From assembly GCF_964204645.1 (NCBI RefSeq), contig NC_134033.1:2787631-2851630 (forward strand): 64,000 nt of DNA, read 5' to 3'. Shown here piece by piece: positions 38,210 through 57,363 of this stretch. Below the pieces are notes generated by a model. The model was not told where the DNA came from. It was given only the letters and a program-made list of their open reading frames with translations, and made no database searches. A program made the position numbers and the translations under genes. Position 1 is the first letter of the stretch. Every line of letters begins with the position of its first letter. The stretch comes from Tubulanus polymorphus. Taxonomy: Eukaryota; Nemertea; Palaeonemertea; Tubulaniformes; Tubulanidae.

Positions 38210-41200
38210 ATGCAGCGAATGAAAGCGTTGTTCGTAGTTTTACTGATCGCTTGCGGAGACTGTATATTTATGCGGGCTGATCGCGCAAACTCTGTCGAGG
38301 AAGCCGCGTCTGTTACAGTCAGTTCATCTTGTAACAACACTCAATACTCCGTCGATTCTACGTCTGGTTACATCGTTTCACCGAACTATCCGTCGTTAGT
38401 GCGCGGTGTTGAATGTCGTTGGTTCGTCAACAGCTCTTTACCGGGAAGTTTTCTCGTTCAAGTTTACTACGACATCGAGCCGTCGATATTCTGTAACGAA
38501 AACTACCTTCTCGTCGGCGAGTCCGACAACAAATTCTGCGCTACCGGAAGAAAACAACTAGATATCGGCAGTAACGATTTGATTTCGTTGTTGTTTAGGA
38601 GTAACGTCGATGGAGCGCGAGGTAGTCGGGTTTATATCATATATCGTTTTGAGGAACAGAGTCGCTTGAAAATCTTACATACATGTTACAAACATGCAGT
38701 AAAAGAATTACCAACTCAAACAGGTTATAAATTCATGATTTCTACCATCCGATGTAAATTGTTGTTAGAATGGATCGGGATGTCAGACGGGTTTGCAATG
38801 AATTTAACGTTTATACAGATAGATTTCAGATTATATCCAGGTGAGGATCCGATGAAAACTCGTTCTCAAATTTACGACGGATGGAACAGCACCAGTGAAC
38901 CTATAGGTCTTATACGAGAACAAACCGGACATCCACCTTCATCGTTTTATACTAAAACTAATAAAGCACGTATTGAAATTATTTCAAATAGAAACCCACT
39001 TTTTAAGTCGCAGTTACTCGTGCAAGTTTACAAATTATCAGATTGGAACATCTCTAACCCGTTAATTCAAGTCTATAATAAATCAGGACTGCTCGCTACA
39101 ATTGATGGAATACCACATATAGTAACTCAGTCTAAACACTTATACTGCTGGTCTATCACAGTCGATGTTCTGCAGTATGTCGTCTTCAACTGGACACGTG
39201 ATCTCGTCTCGTCACCAGGTGTCGTTGGTGTATATACACGGGAAGGGTTACGTATTGTGAGAACTGATATTTTGCTCAGTTTTAACCATCTTAAATCTCT
39301 GAGTGTAAAATCAGACGGATTTCTTGTGATTCTGTGCGTTTTAACGACATCGGATTTTTTAAGATCGAATTTGAAAATAGAATTTGAAGTGAAATCAATG
39401 ACAATATTAGACGTCTACGTCAACAAACCAAGGATATGGGTAAGTTTATTACAGTGATTTGTAAATTAGGTTCGTGTAATAGAATCATTGTAAAAGTCTC
39501 TGATTTTGATGGCAATTTTGACCAGTGAAACTTTACCGAGAAACTTGGAATAACAATGTTATGTGTGACCCAAATTTCAATATATTCGGACGAACTTGTT
39601 GTTTACGCAGAGTAATTACGATGATTTGTGGAAGAATTTAAGTTAAGATTTGATTGCAACATTTTGAACTATTATCAAAATATCGAGGTCGTACAGAGTT
39701 TGGAATCGTTGAATTGTAAACGTTCAATGTTGTAATCGATTCTCTTATATTTCAGATTTCTAATCTTGTGATCTCAATATCAGCTAATGATTTGTTCCCG
39801 AGATCAAAGAATACATTGTATCGTGGAACTACATTACAACTAAACTGGAAAGTGAACATCTATGAAGAACAGTTGAAACTAACAGTGCTATCAGAAAACT
39901 GTGATCGAGCTGGTTTTTATATATTTGATGGTAGTAATTTTACAGCTAGACGCTATGGTCCGTATTGTCCTGGTTCATACTACGGTCGATCTGTCGTCAG
40001 CCTGATTACATCAGGTGGACCGGTTACTGTAGTAGCATACGCTTATTACTATAACGATCAGTTAACAGTTGGTAGCTCATATCTTACATTTGCTCCTACT
40101 GATTGTGACGGTTATGTTCTACAGGAAGAAGAACGTCAGATCAATATGACGTCACACTGTCTCGTGATTACACCTGAAAATCGACGCCTTCGCTTGAAAA
40201 ATATTCACATATTATCAGAACACGAATATCAAACTGATAAATGTTTTCTCAAGGTGACATTATTATGTGAACAGTTTCTGAGATTAAGTAATCGGTTTCT
40301 TAATAACAGTCTCGTAAAAAACACTGTAAATTCCACAGGTGGGTTTGTATTCTGGCAAGAACCACTAATAGTTAAACTACGTCGTGAATGTCTAGGAGTG
40401 AAAAAAGCGGATAGTTCTGGATATCTTGGATCCCGTCTTCCAGTTACTACTAAAGATAAATGTGGACTCGTGCAGTCACCGAACTACCCGGGTTGGGCAG
40501 GAAGTACATCAAAATCTATTTCCTATAAATTTGAAAACCCGATAAAACAAAAAATATTTCAATATTACAGATTCATTGTCAAATCTATTGGATCAGTTTC
40601 ATGCGAAACAAACAGCAGGGTTGAGAATGATCCGATCATTTTGATACAATCAATAAATTACGACCTCTTTCTAAATGGAAAACTGATCAAAATTATTATT
40701 ACCCAACACGAAACTAAAATATGTCAAAATAACGCGGTTCGTGGACTTATATTTTATAGTTTAACAGATAATATTCTACGTTTTGAAGTAAACAATGGAA
40801 TTCCGACATTTCAAATACAATACACTTTACACGAGTCGTTACCGATTAAACATTTCGATGATTTCTACTGTAAACAAGAATTTCAGGATTCCGGAATTTC
40901 CTGCGTCAAATTCATCAGAGATGAACGTCTGAATTGGGAGAACGCTGAAATATACTGTAGACAGAAGTACGCGGGACATCTACTCAGTGTCAACTCAGAA
41001 CAGGAAATGATTTCGATCAAAAGATTATTCGCTACAGAACTTCTCCGAATGGCGTACACATTAAAAGCGCTCATAATGATGATTGGATTGAAATGGCAGG
41101 TAAGACTAATGTATTCAAATATGAATTAGAAAAGAAAGGTTTTTAAAGAGAATGATATATATTTCATTTTCTTCACGAAACAGAATGATGGTTATTACAC

Positions 41201-44200
41201 GTGGACTGACGGTAAACCATTAAGCTACGCAGAGTGGTATAAACCTGTTATTAATGAAACGATACCAGAAGTTATTCGAGGATTGATATCTCCGCTAAGA
41301 AAACAACCGATTAATGACGTCAATATGCCGTGTACGGCGATGATACTGAATAATCCACGAGGATCAGCGAACTGGGTTCGATTCCCGTGTCAAATCGAGG
41401 AGACGCACACGACATTCATTTGTGAATCTGAGAGAATCGACATCAAAAACAAACATAATTCAACGATAAACGACGCGAACAATTCAACAAATACAGGCTT
41501 AAATAAAACCAAAGATCAAATGATTCCCGATGTTACTTTAATTAATTCAACCTGTCCAAGAGGTTGGGTAACTATTACCGGACAATGTTATCACATACTA
41601 ACCGACTGGAAAAACAATCGAGGTTTGAATATTCGGATTGCTAGAGAAATGTGTAACAGCATCCGCACCGAAATAGTAAGAATCAACTTAAATATAGAAA
41701 GTGATATGAAAAATTTGATCAACAAATTTCAATATCGCCATCAATATGGCGCTATACTGACAATGGATCGCGGCGGATTTAAAGTTATCAAACCACTGGT
41801 GACCAGAGATGAAATTACTTATATTCAGTCAGTTAAATGGTTATTGAAACCTTTCGATAATACAAAAGATAAAGTGCATTCCGTGTTGTGTACCTATAAT
41901 GTAACTGGTAAAGAGTTAGCTTCTATAAGCGGTTGTAAATCGTGGCAGTTTGAATGTAACGATCGAAGATGTATCAGCGACCATCGCGTATGTGATACCA
42001 GACACGACTGTCAACACGGTGAAGATGAACTCAATTGTACGGATATCAATTTACACAGTCAGTTCCGCTGTAACGATGGACAGGTTATATCGATTAGCGG
42101 TTTCTGTGACTTTATGAGAGATTGCGTCGATGGCTCGGATGAGAACTCGTGCTATCATCCACCGTGTTTATCTACGCAATATCGCTGTTCCAATGACCAA
42201 TGCATCGATAGTTATAAACGATGTGACGGACTAGCCGACTGTAAAGACGGTTCCGATGAGATCGGATGCACTGCCGAACTTTGTCAGGGATTCTCGTGCG
42301 CGGACGGTGAATGTATTAGTTCTCAGTTGTATCGGGATGGTGTCGTTGATTGTAGCGGAAGTCTCGAAGAAGACGAATTGGTCAATAATATGACATTGAA
42401 TCCCGAGGTTTACTGTAATAATGACAATCACTGTACGACTCGTTTCACAGATCTGTGTAAACAATCGGGTGAACAAAGATGTTCGTTCAATTCTCCTCGC
42501 TGTTATTCCCGACACGAAAGGTGTATTTTAGAAAGGATGCCGATTGGTTTCCCGGTATGTCGAAATCTTGAACACATACTCGCGTGTAATGACTTCCAAT
42601 GCGCGGCTGGTACTGTAAAATGTCCGGCATCTTACTGTATACCGATCAGACACGTTTGTGACGGTCGATCCGATTGTCCTAATTCAGAAGATGAACGAAA
42701 CTGCGAGACTTGGTCGTGTCCGGGAATGTTTAAATGCGGCCAGGAAAATCGATGTTTTCCGCAATCTGAAGTTTGCGACGGTTTCGTAAATTGTAAACAT
42801 AACTCGGATGACGAGACATACTGTAACGTCACGTGTCCTGAACGTTGTAATTGTCGGGGCCATTTAATCGATTGTGAAGATGCTCTTTTATCAGATATTA
42901 CTGGTCAATTTATAGAATCAACTCGGGTTTTGATTTTGTCGAATAACCGAGTTGTATTTAACGAGTCGACGTTCAACTCTTTCATTTATCTTCGTTTTCT
43001 CGATATTTCGGCCAATAATTTGTCTTACATCGTTCCCAACGCGTTTTCTAATCTAAACAATGTACACACATTAGACCTGACTCACAACCGCATAACATCA
43101 TTATCTGCTAATACATTCGCAGGTTTGATCAGTTTAGAACAACTATTTCTTATCGGAAATCCGCTGCAACATTTAGAAGACGGTAGTTTCCGAGGTCTGA
43201 TGTCACTGACTGTTCTCGATCTTCACGGACTTTCTATATCGGTTCTCGGTGGAAATGTATTTAAAGGTTTATCCGCATTACAGTCGTTAAATATCAGCAG
43301 TAACAGAATACATTATATTTCTAGCTATGCTTTTTCTGGATTGGTTCGACTTGAAATTTTAGACCTTGTCAACAATTATGAAGTAATATCCGTACAAAGA
43401 AACGTTCTTGGCGATCTTACATCATTGAAATACCTCGCTTCGGATGCTTACAAATTTTGCTGCATGGCGCCGAATGTTGACCGATGTCTTCCCGAAGCTG
43501 ATCAATTTTCGACCTGCTCTGACCTGATGGGTAACGCTGTGCTGAGAGCCATTATCTGGATGATCGCATCTTTCAGTTTTCTCGCTAACAGTATCGTTAT
43601 CTTATTTCGCGTTCAAGCTTTGCGGATGGAATCCTCTGGAACACGAAACACATCTTCAGATATCTTCATCATAAATATTGCCGGTTGTGATTTTCTGATG
43701 TCGGTCTATTTGTTTTTGATCGCGGGAGCTGACTACGTGTTCAAAGGCGTTTATTTTCTGTATTCTGAAACCTGGACGGATAGCTCATTATGTCGTCTCG
43801 CCGGGGTTATTGTCACCGTTTCGTGCGAAGGTTCCTTAACTTTTCTCTTAATTCTAACGCGTCAGAGATATTCAAATATCGTCAACCCGTTTTCTAGAAG
43901 TCCGATTATAACTCCGAAATACGTTATCGGTATTTGCTGCATTTGTTGGCTCGTTATAAGCACAGTTTCTATTCTACCGCTGTCATCGTCGTCTTACTTC
44001 GGAGATAATTTTTACGGTACAACCGGAGTTTGTTTGCCTATGAATTTACTGACGATCGACGTCAATGGCTGGCACTATTCATTCGCTATTTTTGCCTTGT
44101 TTAATGCGGCCATATTGGCTACGATAATGACGACGTACGCTCAGATGTATAGACTCGTATCTGGAAGTAGGTTGGGCTCGGGTAGAGCCGATCCTACCGA

Positions 44201-44438
44201 ACTGGTTTTAGCTCGAAGGAGTTTAGTAATCAATCTTTGTAATCTATTTTGTTGGCTACCGATAATAATCGTTCAGTTTATCGCCGTATTTTCGGTCGAG
44301 ATACCGAACCAGGTGGCCGCTTGGCTGGCCGTTCTATTTTTACCGATCAACTCGTCTCTGAATCCGCTTCTTTATACAATACTAACTATCGATATGAAAT
44401 CAATTAGAACGAGATATAAACGTCAACAAAAGAAGTAG
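38210..44438 (+). CDS. GRL101-like receptor, copy D: CUB / C-type lectin / LDLa / LRR / 7TM GPCR, 1942 aa
   Basis: Exons 38210-39439, 39756-41099 and 41184-44438, all phase 0 with GT-AG borders; open throughout. Domain order is as in B: signal peptide, CUB and CUB-like domains, C-type lectin domain split by intron 2, second lectin-like domain, six LDLa modules, LRR N-cap and LRRs, 7TM with NPLLY. Exon 2 starts with different residues from the other copies (ISNLVISISAND) and is shorter in the loop near 40320-40350 (NSTGGFVFWQEP). The tail ends RTRYKRQQKK, unlike B and C (GLTTSSK) but like fragment F. Exon 3 is almost identical to that of A up to the 7TM region. One TM6 residue differs (QFIAVF for QFCAVF). 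A poly(A) signal follows 20 bp after the stop. Likely a functional cell-surface GPCR; ligand unknown. Confidence 0.9.
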
Positions 44439-44458
44439 ATTACGAACACTTCAGTAGC

Positions 44459-44464
44459 AATAAA
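44459..44464 (+). terminator. AATAAA poly(A) signal after copy D
   Basis: AATAAA 20 bp after the stop codon. In fragment F the equivalent is ATTAAA, a weaker variant. Confidence 0.45.
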
Positions 44465-45747
44465 GGAGCTTTTAAACGAATCGTTTTAGTGTTCATGGTC
44501 GCGCACCAAGCTCTAGTAATGAATCTAAAGAACAAAGGACAGATATTAACGACGACCTTTGGGCCCATGGTCTATTCAGTTTTTATATCACTACTTTATC
44601 TAAACAATTCACATGAAACAGTGTTTTTTTCGTAGCTATTAGATTAATTGTAGATCGTTTGTTAAATGCAATAGTATTTACTTAAGGTGTGGATTTAAGG
44701 TGCTCGGTGAGCTCTTTACTGACCACTGCAATTGAAATAGACGATTACATAATTGACGACTTATTAATTTATAAATATATTCACTGATGTAGTGTGAGCG
44801 TGTGTGTAAGAGTGATTGGTTTGATTTTTCTTTTCGCAATATGTGATTTAAACAGAATAGTAGATTTATTTCTCTCACAATTTAATCATGTTAACCCCTT
44901 TATCAGATTTAATTTCGAAAGTTGACTATATTGCTCGCTATACAGGTATATAGTTTATGATTATTTGTCCTTGTTTAATTCCGGTCACGATACAGTTGGA
45001 TTGACAGATACTTTCGTTGATCACGCTTAATCAGTTATCAGAAAAGAACACTAACTCTCCATCTATCCACTTATTCTGGAAAATGAACAATTTGAAATTT
45101 TTTTTTTAATGGCTCACAGAATTGTCGAAACGTCTCTTTTCTTACTATAGGTGGGTTTATCAACTAACAGTTTGCAGAGTTAGCCAATAGATAATGCTTT
45201 GGTACGATCATCTGGAAATGACAAAAATCGCTTTTCGATATCAACCACTTTTGTGGGTAGGTGCCGAATGGATGCCCCATCTTAAGTTTTATGTAGGACC
45301 CAGTTTCGTTAACTGAATATTTTGTTTTAAATCGCTTTCAATGCGGAAAAAAAATTCAAACTCAACCGCGATTTAAAGTTAGAACTTTTTCATAAATCTC
45401 TTGCCGTTTTCGTATAAGCAAGTAAATTCCTTTAGGTAAGCGATGTTGTTATTTAGCCATATGAACTGTTCAAACCTGTCTGTTTTACGGTACCGAGTAT
45501 CCATTGTATTCCGTACGCTTAATGCGGGTATCAGTTTGTATCCATGGAACCACATCGCTTCAAGCGATCACTATTGAAAGGCTGCTGATTGAATGTATCT
45601 AACGTCTGGTGCAGTTCATATTTTCCGGGGTGACCTCTGGTTCGAAAATATATAAAAGTTTAAATTTTAGAAATATAACAGAATCAAAGTTCATTTAATT
45701 CTTACTTTCATTTGTTCATAGTTTTGATGATTGCAAAAAGCCTCTGC
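44465..45747. other. Intergenic DNA after D
   Basis: The first 350 bp match the flank after F and before B. A segment at about 45055-45235 recurs at 48900-49085. No gene or RNA recognised. Confidence 0.5.
45055..45235. repeat. Dispersed repeat, copy 1 (second copy 48900-49085)
   Basis: Shares 'gtgggtttatcaactaacag', then 'tttgcagagttagcc.atagataat' and 'catctatccact.attctgga' with 48900-49085, in the same orientation. Confidence 0.7.
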
Positions 45748-45817
45748 ATCTGCCGTTGCCTGCCCCTGCCCCTGCCCCTGCCCCCTGCCCCTGCCCCTGC
45801 CTCTGCCTCTGCCTTTC

Positions 45818-45848
<31 letters not shown>

Positions 45849-45896
45849 CTCTGCCTCTGCCTCTGCCTCTGCCTCTGCCTCTGCCTCTTCCTTTCC
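45748..45896. repeat. Hexanucleotide microsatellite (CCCTGC / CTCTGC)
   Basis: About 150 bp of C-rich hexamer units, first CCCTGC and then CTCTGC. All six frames are open across it because of the repeat, giving GR/RQ/EA/PLPL low-complexity frames; none is a gene. Confidence 0.9.
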
Positions 45897-46771
45897 CTCT
45901 CCAATAACAAATATCACAGCCAGTGATAAACATCACGGTTAGATACATCGTTTCATAGCGATGTATAAATATTTTACCACATATTATACGAACGCACCAG
46001 CGAGCCGGCGATCATATCAGCGGATAAATCACTCGTAATAAATGCAAATAAAACCGCGGTGATGAGTTATAAAAACACGTTTTAAACGAATCTGTATCGA
46101 TACAACACCTCTCCACACATCAGCTCGTATGTACGTACCAGTGCGCGACGTACTTGAACAGTCATTTTAATCGCGTTTTTCATCAGTGACTGTTTGTCAC
46201 ACAGTTCTGTGATCTAGCTACCAGTTGTACTTTATCATCGCTAGGATTTCGTCAACTTCGGGAGCCGGTCGAACCCAGTTCCATAGTTGCCGTTACAATT
46301 TGATTATGTTGAATTTATGAATGTTAAAAAAACAACTTAATCTCGATCGTATATGATACAAAAAAACTAAACATTTCTATGGCGACTACATTGGAAACTG
46401 GATAATGACGAGTGATTCATATATTGAAAACTGGTCGGGATCTCGGAGGGAAAAATTGACAACTGATTTTGAATTTATTGCGAAACAATCGGAAGAAACT
46501 TAACAGTGACGTGCTAAAACTGATTGTGACATTACAGATATCATCGTTGGACAACGATTGTGAAAAATGAAATCTGATTGTAAGTTCTAAATCGATGGAA
46601 AATTGAATTTGAATTTCTTTAGAAATTGACACATTGAAAACTGATTGTGACTTTCTTGCCAAATCATCGAAAACTAATCGTGATTTGGAAGCGAAATCAT
46701 TCTAAGCTGATTGTCACTTCGCGATCAAGTTGACTGGAGCGAACTTTTCAGGAGAATTTATCCGCGAATAA

Positions 46772-51613
<4,842 letters not shown>

Positions 51614-53522
51614 ACGACTCGTCGAGGAACCGGTGACAAACACTAGATGGCGCGACTAACAGTCGGTTTTGCGACATTCCGAATATAAAAAAATTTGAAA
51701 TGTTTTATATATATAGATCTGGGGTAGAGATAATTAATTAATTAATCTAGATAATTAAAAATCCATAGCAGCAAAAACAGTACAAATCTCATTTCTTATT
51801 TATTATAGCGAACGTTTTCGGGAGTTACATCATCCCCTCTTCATGCATAGCGCAAATGATTAAATTTACATATCATACTGGTATTTATATAGAATAAGAC
51901 GAAGCTAATTACTAACGATTTCAAATTACTGAGTGACAAGAATATCATAATATCGTCAAACATCGTCTGCGTTTCCGGTGTCGCTGTGAGCACGTGATCT
52001 AAAACGAATCGGGTCAATGTCGTACGCGCGACAATAGAGTTTACTCTTATCTGGAGACAAACAAATAAACAACGGTTCAACAATGAAGAATGTTTGTCAG
52101 ATACTCGGAGTCCCTGTTCATATACCTTAACCGGTGGGCCCAAAAGCTGTCCCAATAGTTTACGTACCCCGTGCGGTCCAAATTGTACCGCCCCAAGTCG
52201 CGTCATCGCGTCAAAAGTCGCTTAACTGATTATACAGGAATCGACCTTCAAGTCGAACCCACGAATCGAACCGATACTGGACATATTGACAATATAAGCG
52301 GCAACTTAACGATCGATCAAATTCTTAGCCACGACCTTCAAACTACAAGAAACAGAAATTACGAACGTTGATGTAAATACGTGAGAAGTGTTGTTTGTTG
52401 ACTGTTTAAATATGCGAGAAGTGTTGAATCACGTGACTGTTCAAATATGTGAGAAGTAAGTTTTTGATCACGTGTTTTGATCATAAAATAGGGATTGTCC
52501 ACGTTATATATTTGTTTGGCTGGTAAATTTCGTTTGATGTTTCGAATGAGTGTCGTTAACAGACCCACCACACCTGCCGGGAGCGAAACAGGGGGTTTGA
52601 TTTTAAAATCGAAAATCGAAGTACAGATATAGTTGTGTGATCGGCGATCGAGTTCAAAGATTTTGTTTTGTTCAAATCGAAGTACAGTATTGGTAATTGG
52701 TTACCTGAGTTACGTTAATCACTGATTTTACGTTCACGTTTCATCGTGCTAGGAATGATAAAATTAGAGGATATTTAATCTAATTACCTCATACAAACAT
52801 TGAAACATTATTGATGAAATATAGATTAAGTAATGTACAAGAATTTCTAAATTAAGCTAAAAGAAAAAAAAAATTTTCAAATGTAATCTTTGGATCGAAA
52901 TTAATACGATTGGATCAGTTAGCGATATACATGTATGTACGTACTTTTCTGAGACGGGCTCTCTTAAGAAAATGCACGTACTAAGAGGAATCAAAAATCA
53001 TGTTATACAATTACAGAATCCTAATGTCATCGTCGCTATTGAATTCTAGCATTAAACGTCCGAGATTTCCGTTCTGGTGGGTACATGAGAGCTCATATTT
53101 GAATAATTTTTCTGTTGATGATACAATGCCATTGAGGTTATCTCTGGTCTAAGAACGGATCCAGATGTTTCACCACCTAAGGGCGGATAGGTTAACTGGA
53201 TAGTCACCTACATCATGGCCAAATATGGAGGATCTGGGGGCACTCCCAAGAAAATTCTGAATGTCAAGGCCCTGAGATGCGATCTTTGAGTACATTCGGG
53301 TCATTTTCAATTAATGGTAGGTCAACAATTTGAAAAATAACCTCATACAATTCGTCGATTGATGGGAATAGGCTTCAAAATGAACGTATGGTTGGTCAAT
53401 AAAGTAAGTACACCTCTAGATTCGGGATTAATGCCATAAGGGGGGTGTGCTCACGACCGACGAGAAAGCCGGGTATTCAGCTAGTATGTATATAAAAGTG
53501 GAAAAGCACCATGGGACCGGTC
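51614..53522. other. Intergenic DNA between the TRP-like gene and GPCR copy 2
   Basis: No credible gene, RNA or long repeat. Short frames on both strands lack domains. A short tandem phrase 'tgtgagaagt' recurs four times at 52379-52459. Confidence 0.45.
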
Positions 53523-54613
53523 TTACAGCATATTCGAATCACAAAAATAATTCATCAGTAAAATCTGTTTAGCTTTTTTTCTAAAGGCGCCGTTTGTCGC
53601 GCAGTAAAGGAAGAAATTTACGGAAGAATCTAAAACACTGAGCAGAATTCCTACTTTACGCATGATCATTAGTTGAGCCGTAAATAGGCCGTTAGGTATC
53701 CAAACTCCTTTCTGAAGTAACCTAGCAGACGGTCCAGTGATGCGGGAATTTCACAGATAAAAAATATAGCTACAATTATGAGAACCAATTTTAATATTTT
53801 GAGTTCGGTGGATTTTTCACCGGGCGCCGCCGCGTCCGCGTGAAATTGTTTCTTTCGATTTAGTTTTCTAAATATCATAATTCCGAACAAAGTTATATTG
53901 ATCACAATTAGAAAAATAAAAGGTGCAAGAATAGTCATGAACAAATAGGAATTAGAAACAAAGCTGGATGCTCGATTACTTTTATAAATAAAAGGTGTTC
54001 GAATTATTTTCGCTCCAAAAGGTCCCATTGTAAATAAACCTTCAAAACAGCGTCGCGTAGCCCTTCCGGGTAAACGTTTTGGAAAATAATACGGCCAGAA
54101 ACAAACGGCGGAAGAAATTGCGTTCAAAACCGAGAAAAAGATGATTTGTTTTTTGTTCCAGAATCGTTTGAAATACAGCGGACTCGCGACGACCAGAAGT
54201 CTTTCAAAATTGATTATAACTACGGCCCAATTTCTGGACATGTGGAACGTGTGAAACAGCGGTAGAACCCAAATTATAATTTCGTGTCCAAAAAACCAAT
54301 CATCGTAATGGCCAAAGAACACAGCATCTATTTGACCAGAGATAATTATTATCCGAAGTGGATACAGAAGAAACACTGAAAATACGAACAGTAAATCAAA
54401 CCAGGCGAGAACTATGATAGTTTGATAAATAGCGCGACCGATCTTTCTGAATACTAGAATGGAAACGAAGTTTAGAAACATTCCGAAAACTGAAGCCGGC
54501 AAATATCCGTACAAGTACAGATTATAGCTGAAAACGTGTGTCCATTGTTCTGGTGGGAATCGGCTGGCGAGGCAGCGCTCAATTTTAGTCGTGGAGATTG
54601 TGGTAGAATTCAT
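53523..54613 (-). pseudogene. Orphan class A GPCR, copy 2, frameshifted before TM7
   Basis: Minus strand from ATG at 54613. TM1-TM6 are open and clearly homologous to copy 1 (shared YLYGYLPASV, NFERLLVVASPLYFKRFWNK, QFHADAAAPG, FFICEIPASLDRLL). A 1-bp loss near 53675 leads to TAA at 53669-53671; TM7 (RKVGILLSVLDSS...YCATNGAFRK) follows in another frame, and the final residues diverge from copy 1. Missing TM7 would abolish a GPCR, so this is probably a pseudogene unless the base is miscalled. Same intronless layout and strand as copy 1, 4.4 kb apart. Confidence 0.8.
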
Positions 54614-54777
54614 GTTGAAACTCAGAGAGACCCGTAATCAGTTGCTCTGCAGTAACACAACCTCTCTCTCTCTCTTTCTTGCTCTCTCTCTATATCTGAC
54701 ACCCTGATGATGGATCTGTGCAATAAAATAACACCCATCGTTCTCCGCGTCTCTCATCCCAACCCCTATCATCAAAC

Positions 54778-55021
<244 letters not shown>

Positions 55022-55388
55022 ACGGTTTAGATAGTATAGAGCGCTGCTGTTGTATGTTAGTAAATAGTACATTTGTATAACCTTGTAAATAACCTTGTTA
55101 AAAGTCTTTATTTTTCTCCTTTTCGATTGTAAGCAAAATTATTGTTCCCTACATATATACCATTACTATCAAAATGGTAGGAAAATAAATCAATTTATCT
55201 ATCTTTACATTTAGGCAAAATCATTTTTGCCTACCGTCAGTTTACGTTCAGTCAACCTTAACCAGACAACGGATCAGATTAACTGCTCGGTGTTTGGTAA
55301 AGTTAAACTTCAAGCAAAAAAGAATAAATTATCCGATTTCAGTTGAATGAAATGTAGAAGGAATTAAAGCGCGGACGACCAAGTAACT

Positions 55389-55615
55389 ACTAGCGACACC
55401 CGCTGGATCCTCACTTGCCACAAGTGGAATCCTCTATTGTCGCAGTAGTTGATGTCCTACTGCACACTAGCGACACCTGGTGGATCCTCACTTTCCACAA
55501 GTGGAATCCTCTATTGTCGCAGTAGTTGATGTCCTACTGCACACTAGCGACACGTGGTGGATCCTCACTTGCCACAAGTGGAATTCTCTTGCCGCAGTAG
55601 TTGATGTCAACTGTA
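55389..55615. repeat. Minisatellite, 77-bp unit, three copies
   Basis: Units begin at 55389, 55466 and 55543 with 'actagcgacac'. Each contains 'ggatcctcact' and 'ccacaagtgga', and ends with 'gcagtagttgatgtc'. The third is shorter at its end. Confidence 0.9.
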
Positions 55616-56545
55616 AATAGATCGACGTTGTTCGTGTTTGGCGTCGCTAAATCTAAAACAAATTCGAATCTGTGGTTTCGTTGTTTTCGTCGAAATGTAA
55701 ATAATGTATTGTCAAGATAAGCGCAGCAGCAGATAACACAGTCAGATGAGATCGTGATATGTCAGCATGGTTCTCTTTTTGACATACGCATGACTATCCT
55801 ACTATTTATTCTATTGATTGATTTGAGTTCTTCGTCTACATAGTTGTAGGCTGTCCCGAGTGAAGGGGCGTAGCTTCCATGTTCCACTGTCCCACACATT
55901 TTTGGGCAAGATCATTATTTTGTTCCTTTAGTTCAATTCCATAAACTAGCTGGACGACGGGTTTGCGAGTGCATTTAAAAGTGATATCGAAATAATAAAG
56001 TGACCTTGGCCTTGGGCAAAATGTCTCTCAAATTACAGTTATTTCCGAAATCTCGATGTATTGAATTAGGCGGCCAACATAATTAACCCCAGTCAGTCGC
56101 TTGCCTGTTCAGGTTAGTTGGAAGATTGGTTGAATGAACCGGAATCGACATTTTACAATTATGCACTTCGATATGTACTTCGATTTAAACAAAAAAAAAA
56201 ATTGTATATTCGGCCACCGATGCTATTTCTATTGTATCTGTGCTTCAATTTCCAATTTCAAAATCAACCCCCCTCCCCCCTCCCTCCCCCATTTGTTTCG
56301 TTCCCGGCACGTGTCGATGGTCTGTAAGGGACACCGAATAAAAACAGAAAAGAATCAAAATCTATCAATTAAATAAATAACATGTTCAATCCCTATTTTT
56401 AGGTAGAAAAATACATTTCACATTTTCGTGGCTGCTACTTTTAGAATCCTGAATTGGTAACCAGTATTGGGAACGTGACATCTGGTTTGTTTTTTTTAAA
56501 CAGAATAAATAGTTCGATAAATTTCTATATACTATCATTGCGAAC
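55616..56545. other. Intergenic DNA before the astacin relic
   Basis: No gene recognised. Includes a C-rich tract at 56266-56290. Short plus-strand frames at 56118-56376 run through this low-complexity stretch and are not supported. Confidence 0.4.
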
Positions 56546-57291
56546 ATGTTCGGCATATTCTGGATTTTAGCAGTTTTCCGCTGCACTGGAGGTAAAATTT
56601 AATGAATATCGCTTCTTTTTACCAATTCATTTTTGATGAAATCAATATTACCAATTTGACATTGGATTCGGTTGATTTGTTTTCAAGGAGTTAAAGCCAA
56701 AATACCACAATTTAAGAATAAATATCTATCAGCCATCATCAAGTGGATTGACGATGGCTTTTTAGGGAACAGTTTGGCTTTTAGGGAACAGTTGAAGTGT
56801 TGTGACATAATCAACTTTTCAATCCTTGATTATCTCTAATTTTTTTCAATTGCGGAATCTTGCTTAATTTTTTTACTGATTTACGCGTTTGAATTACTGT
56901 GGTAACTATTGATGGCAAATTCAAAAATTCGTTCCAACATAACTTTAAAAACTTATCTTTAGTCTGTGAGCTATCTAAACTATGTTCAACTTCTTTGTGG
57001 GACTGGGCCCTGTTTGAATCATGAAATGAGCGTTCATTTTATTTTGGAGTAATCTATAAGACGAATTAGACGATTGCTCCAAAGACGATTTCTTCAAAAT
57101 TTCACCAATAGCATTCATCTATGTTTACAGCGTTCAAGATTCCTTACGAGGATCCGCTTTATAAAGATGGTAAGTTCATTTTGTACGATTCATATACGGA
57201 AATGAAAAAGATTCCTTTCAATTAATTGAACAGACTTTAATGAATTGCATTTGTAAAAAGGTAGCAAAAAACATTAAACCAAAAATACTCG

Positions 57292-57363
57292 TTCCCACAC
57301 CGGGAATCGAACCCGGGCCGCCTGGGTGAAAGCCAGGAATCCTAACCACTAGACCATATGGGA
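57292..57363 (-). tRNA. tRNA-Glu (anticodon TTC)
   Basis: The minus strand folds as a full cloverleaf: acceptor TCCCATA/TGTGGGA, D-arm with GGTCTAGTGGTTAGG, anticodon stem CCTGG/CCAGG with loop CTTTCAC (anticodon TTC at 57328-57330), T-arm CCCGG-GTTCGATT-CCCGG, discriminator A. It has 72 bases, no intron and no encoded CCA. It lies on the opposite strand in the intron between the second and third astacin exons. Intact pol III A- and B-box sequences suggest it is functional. Confidence 0.95.

Noticed and set aside
45691-45948. GRGRGR / RQRQRQ / EAEAEA / PLPLPL frames
   Set aside because: All six frames are open only because of the hexamer repeat; no gene signals.
52171-52371. Plus-strand 66-codon frame after the TRP-like gene
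   Set aside because: No domain, no splice sites, no paralogue in the window.
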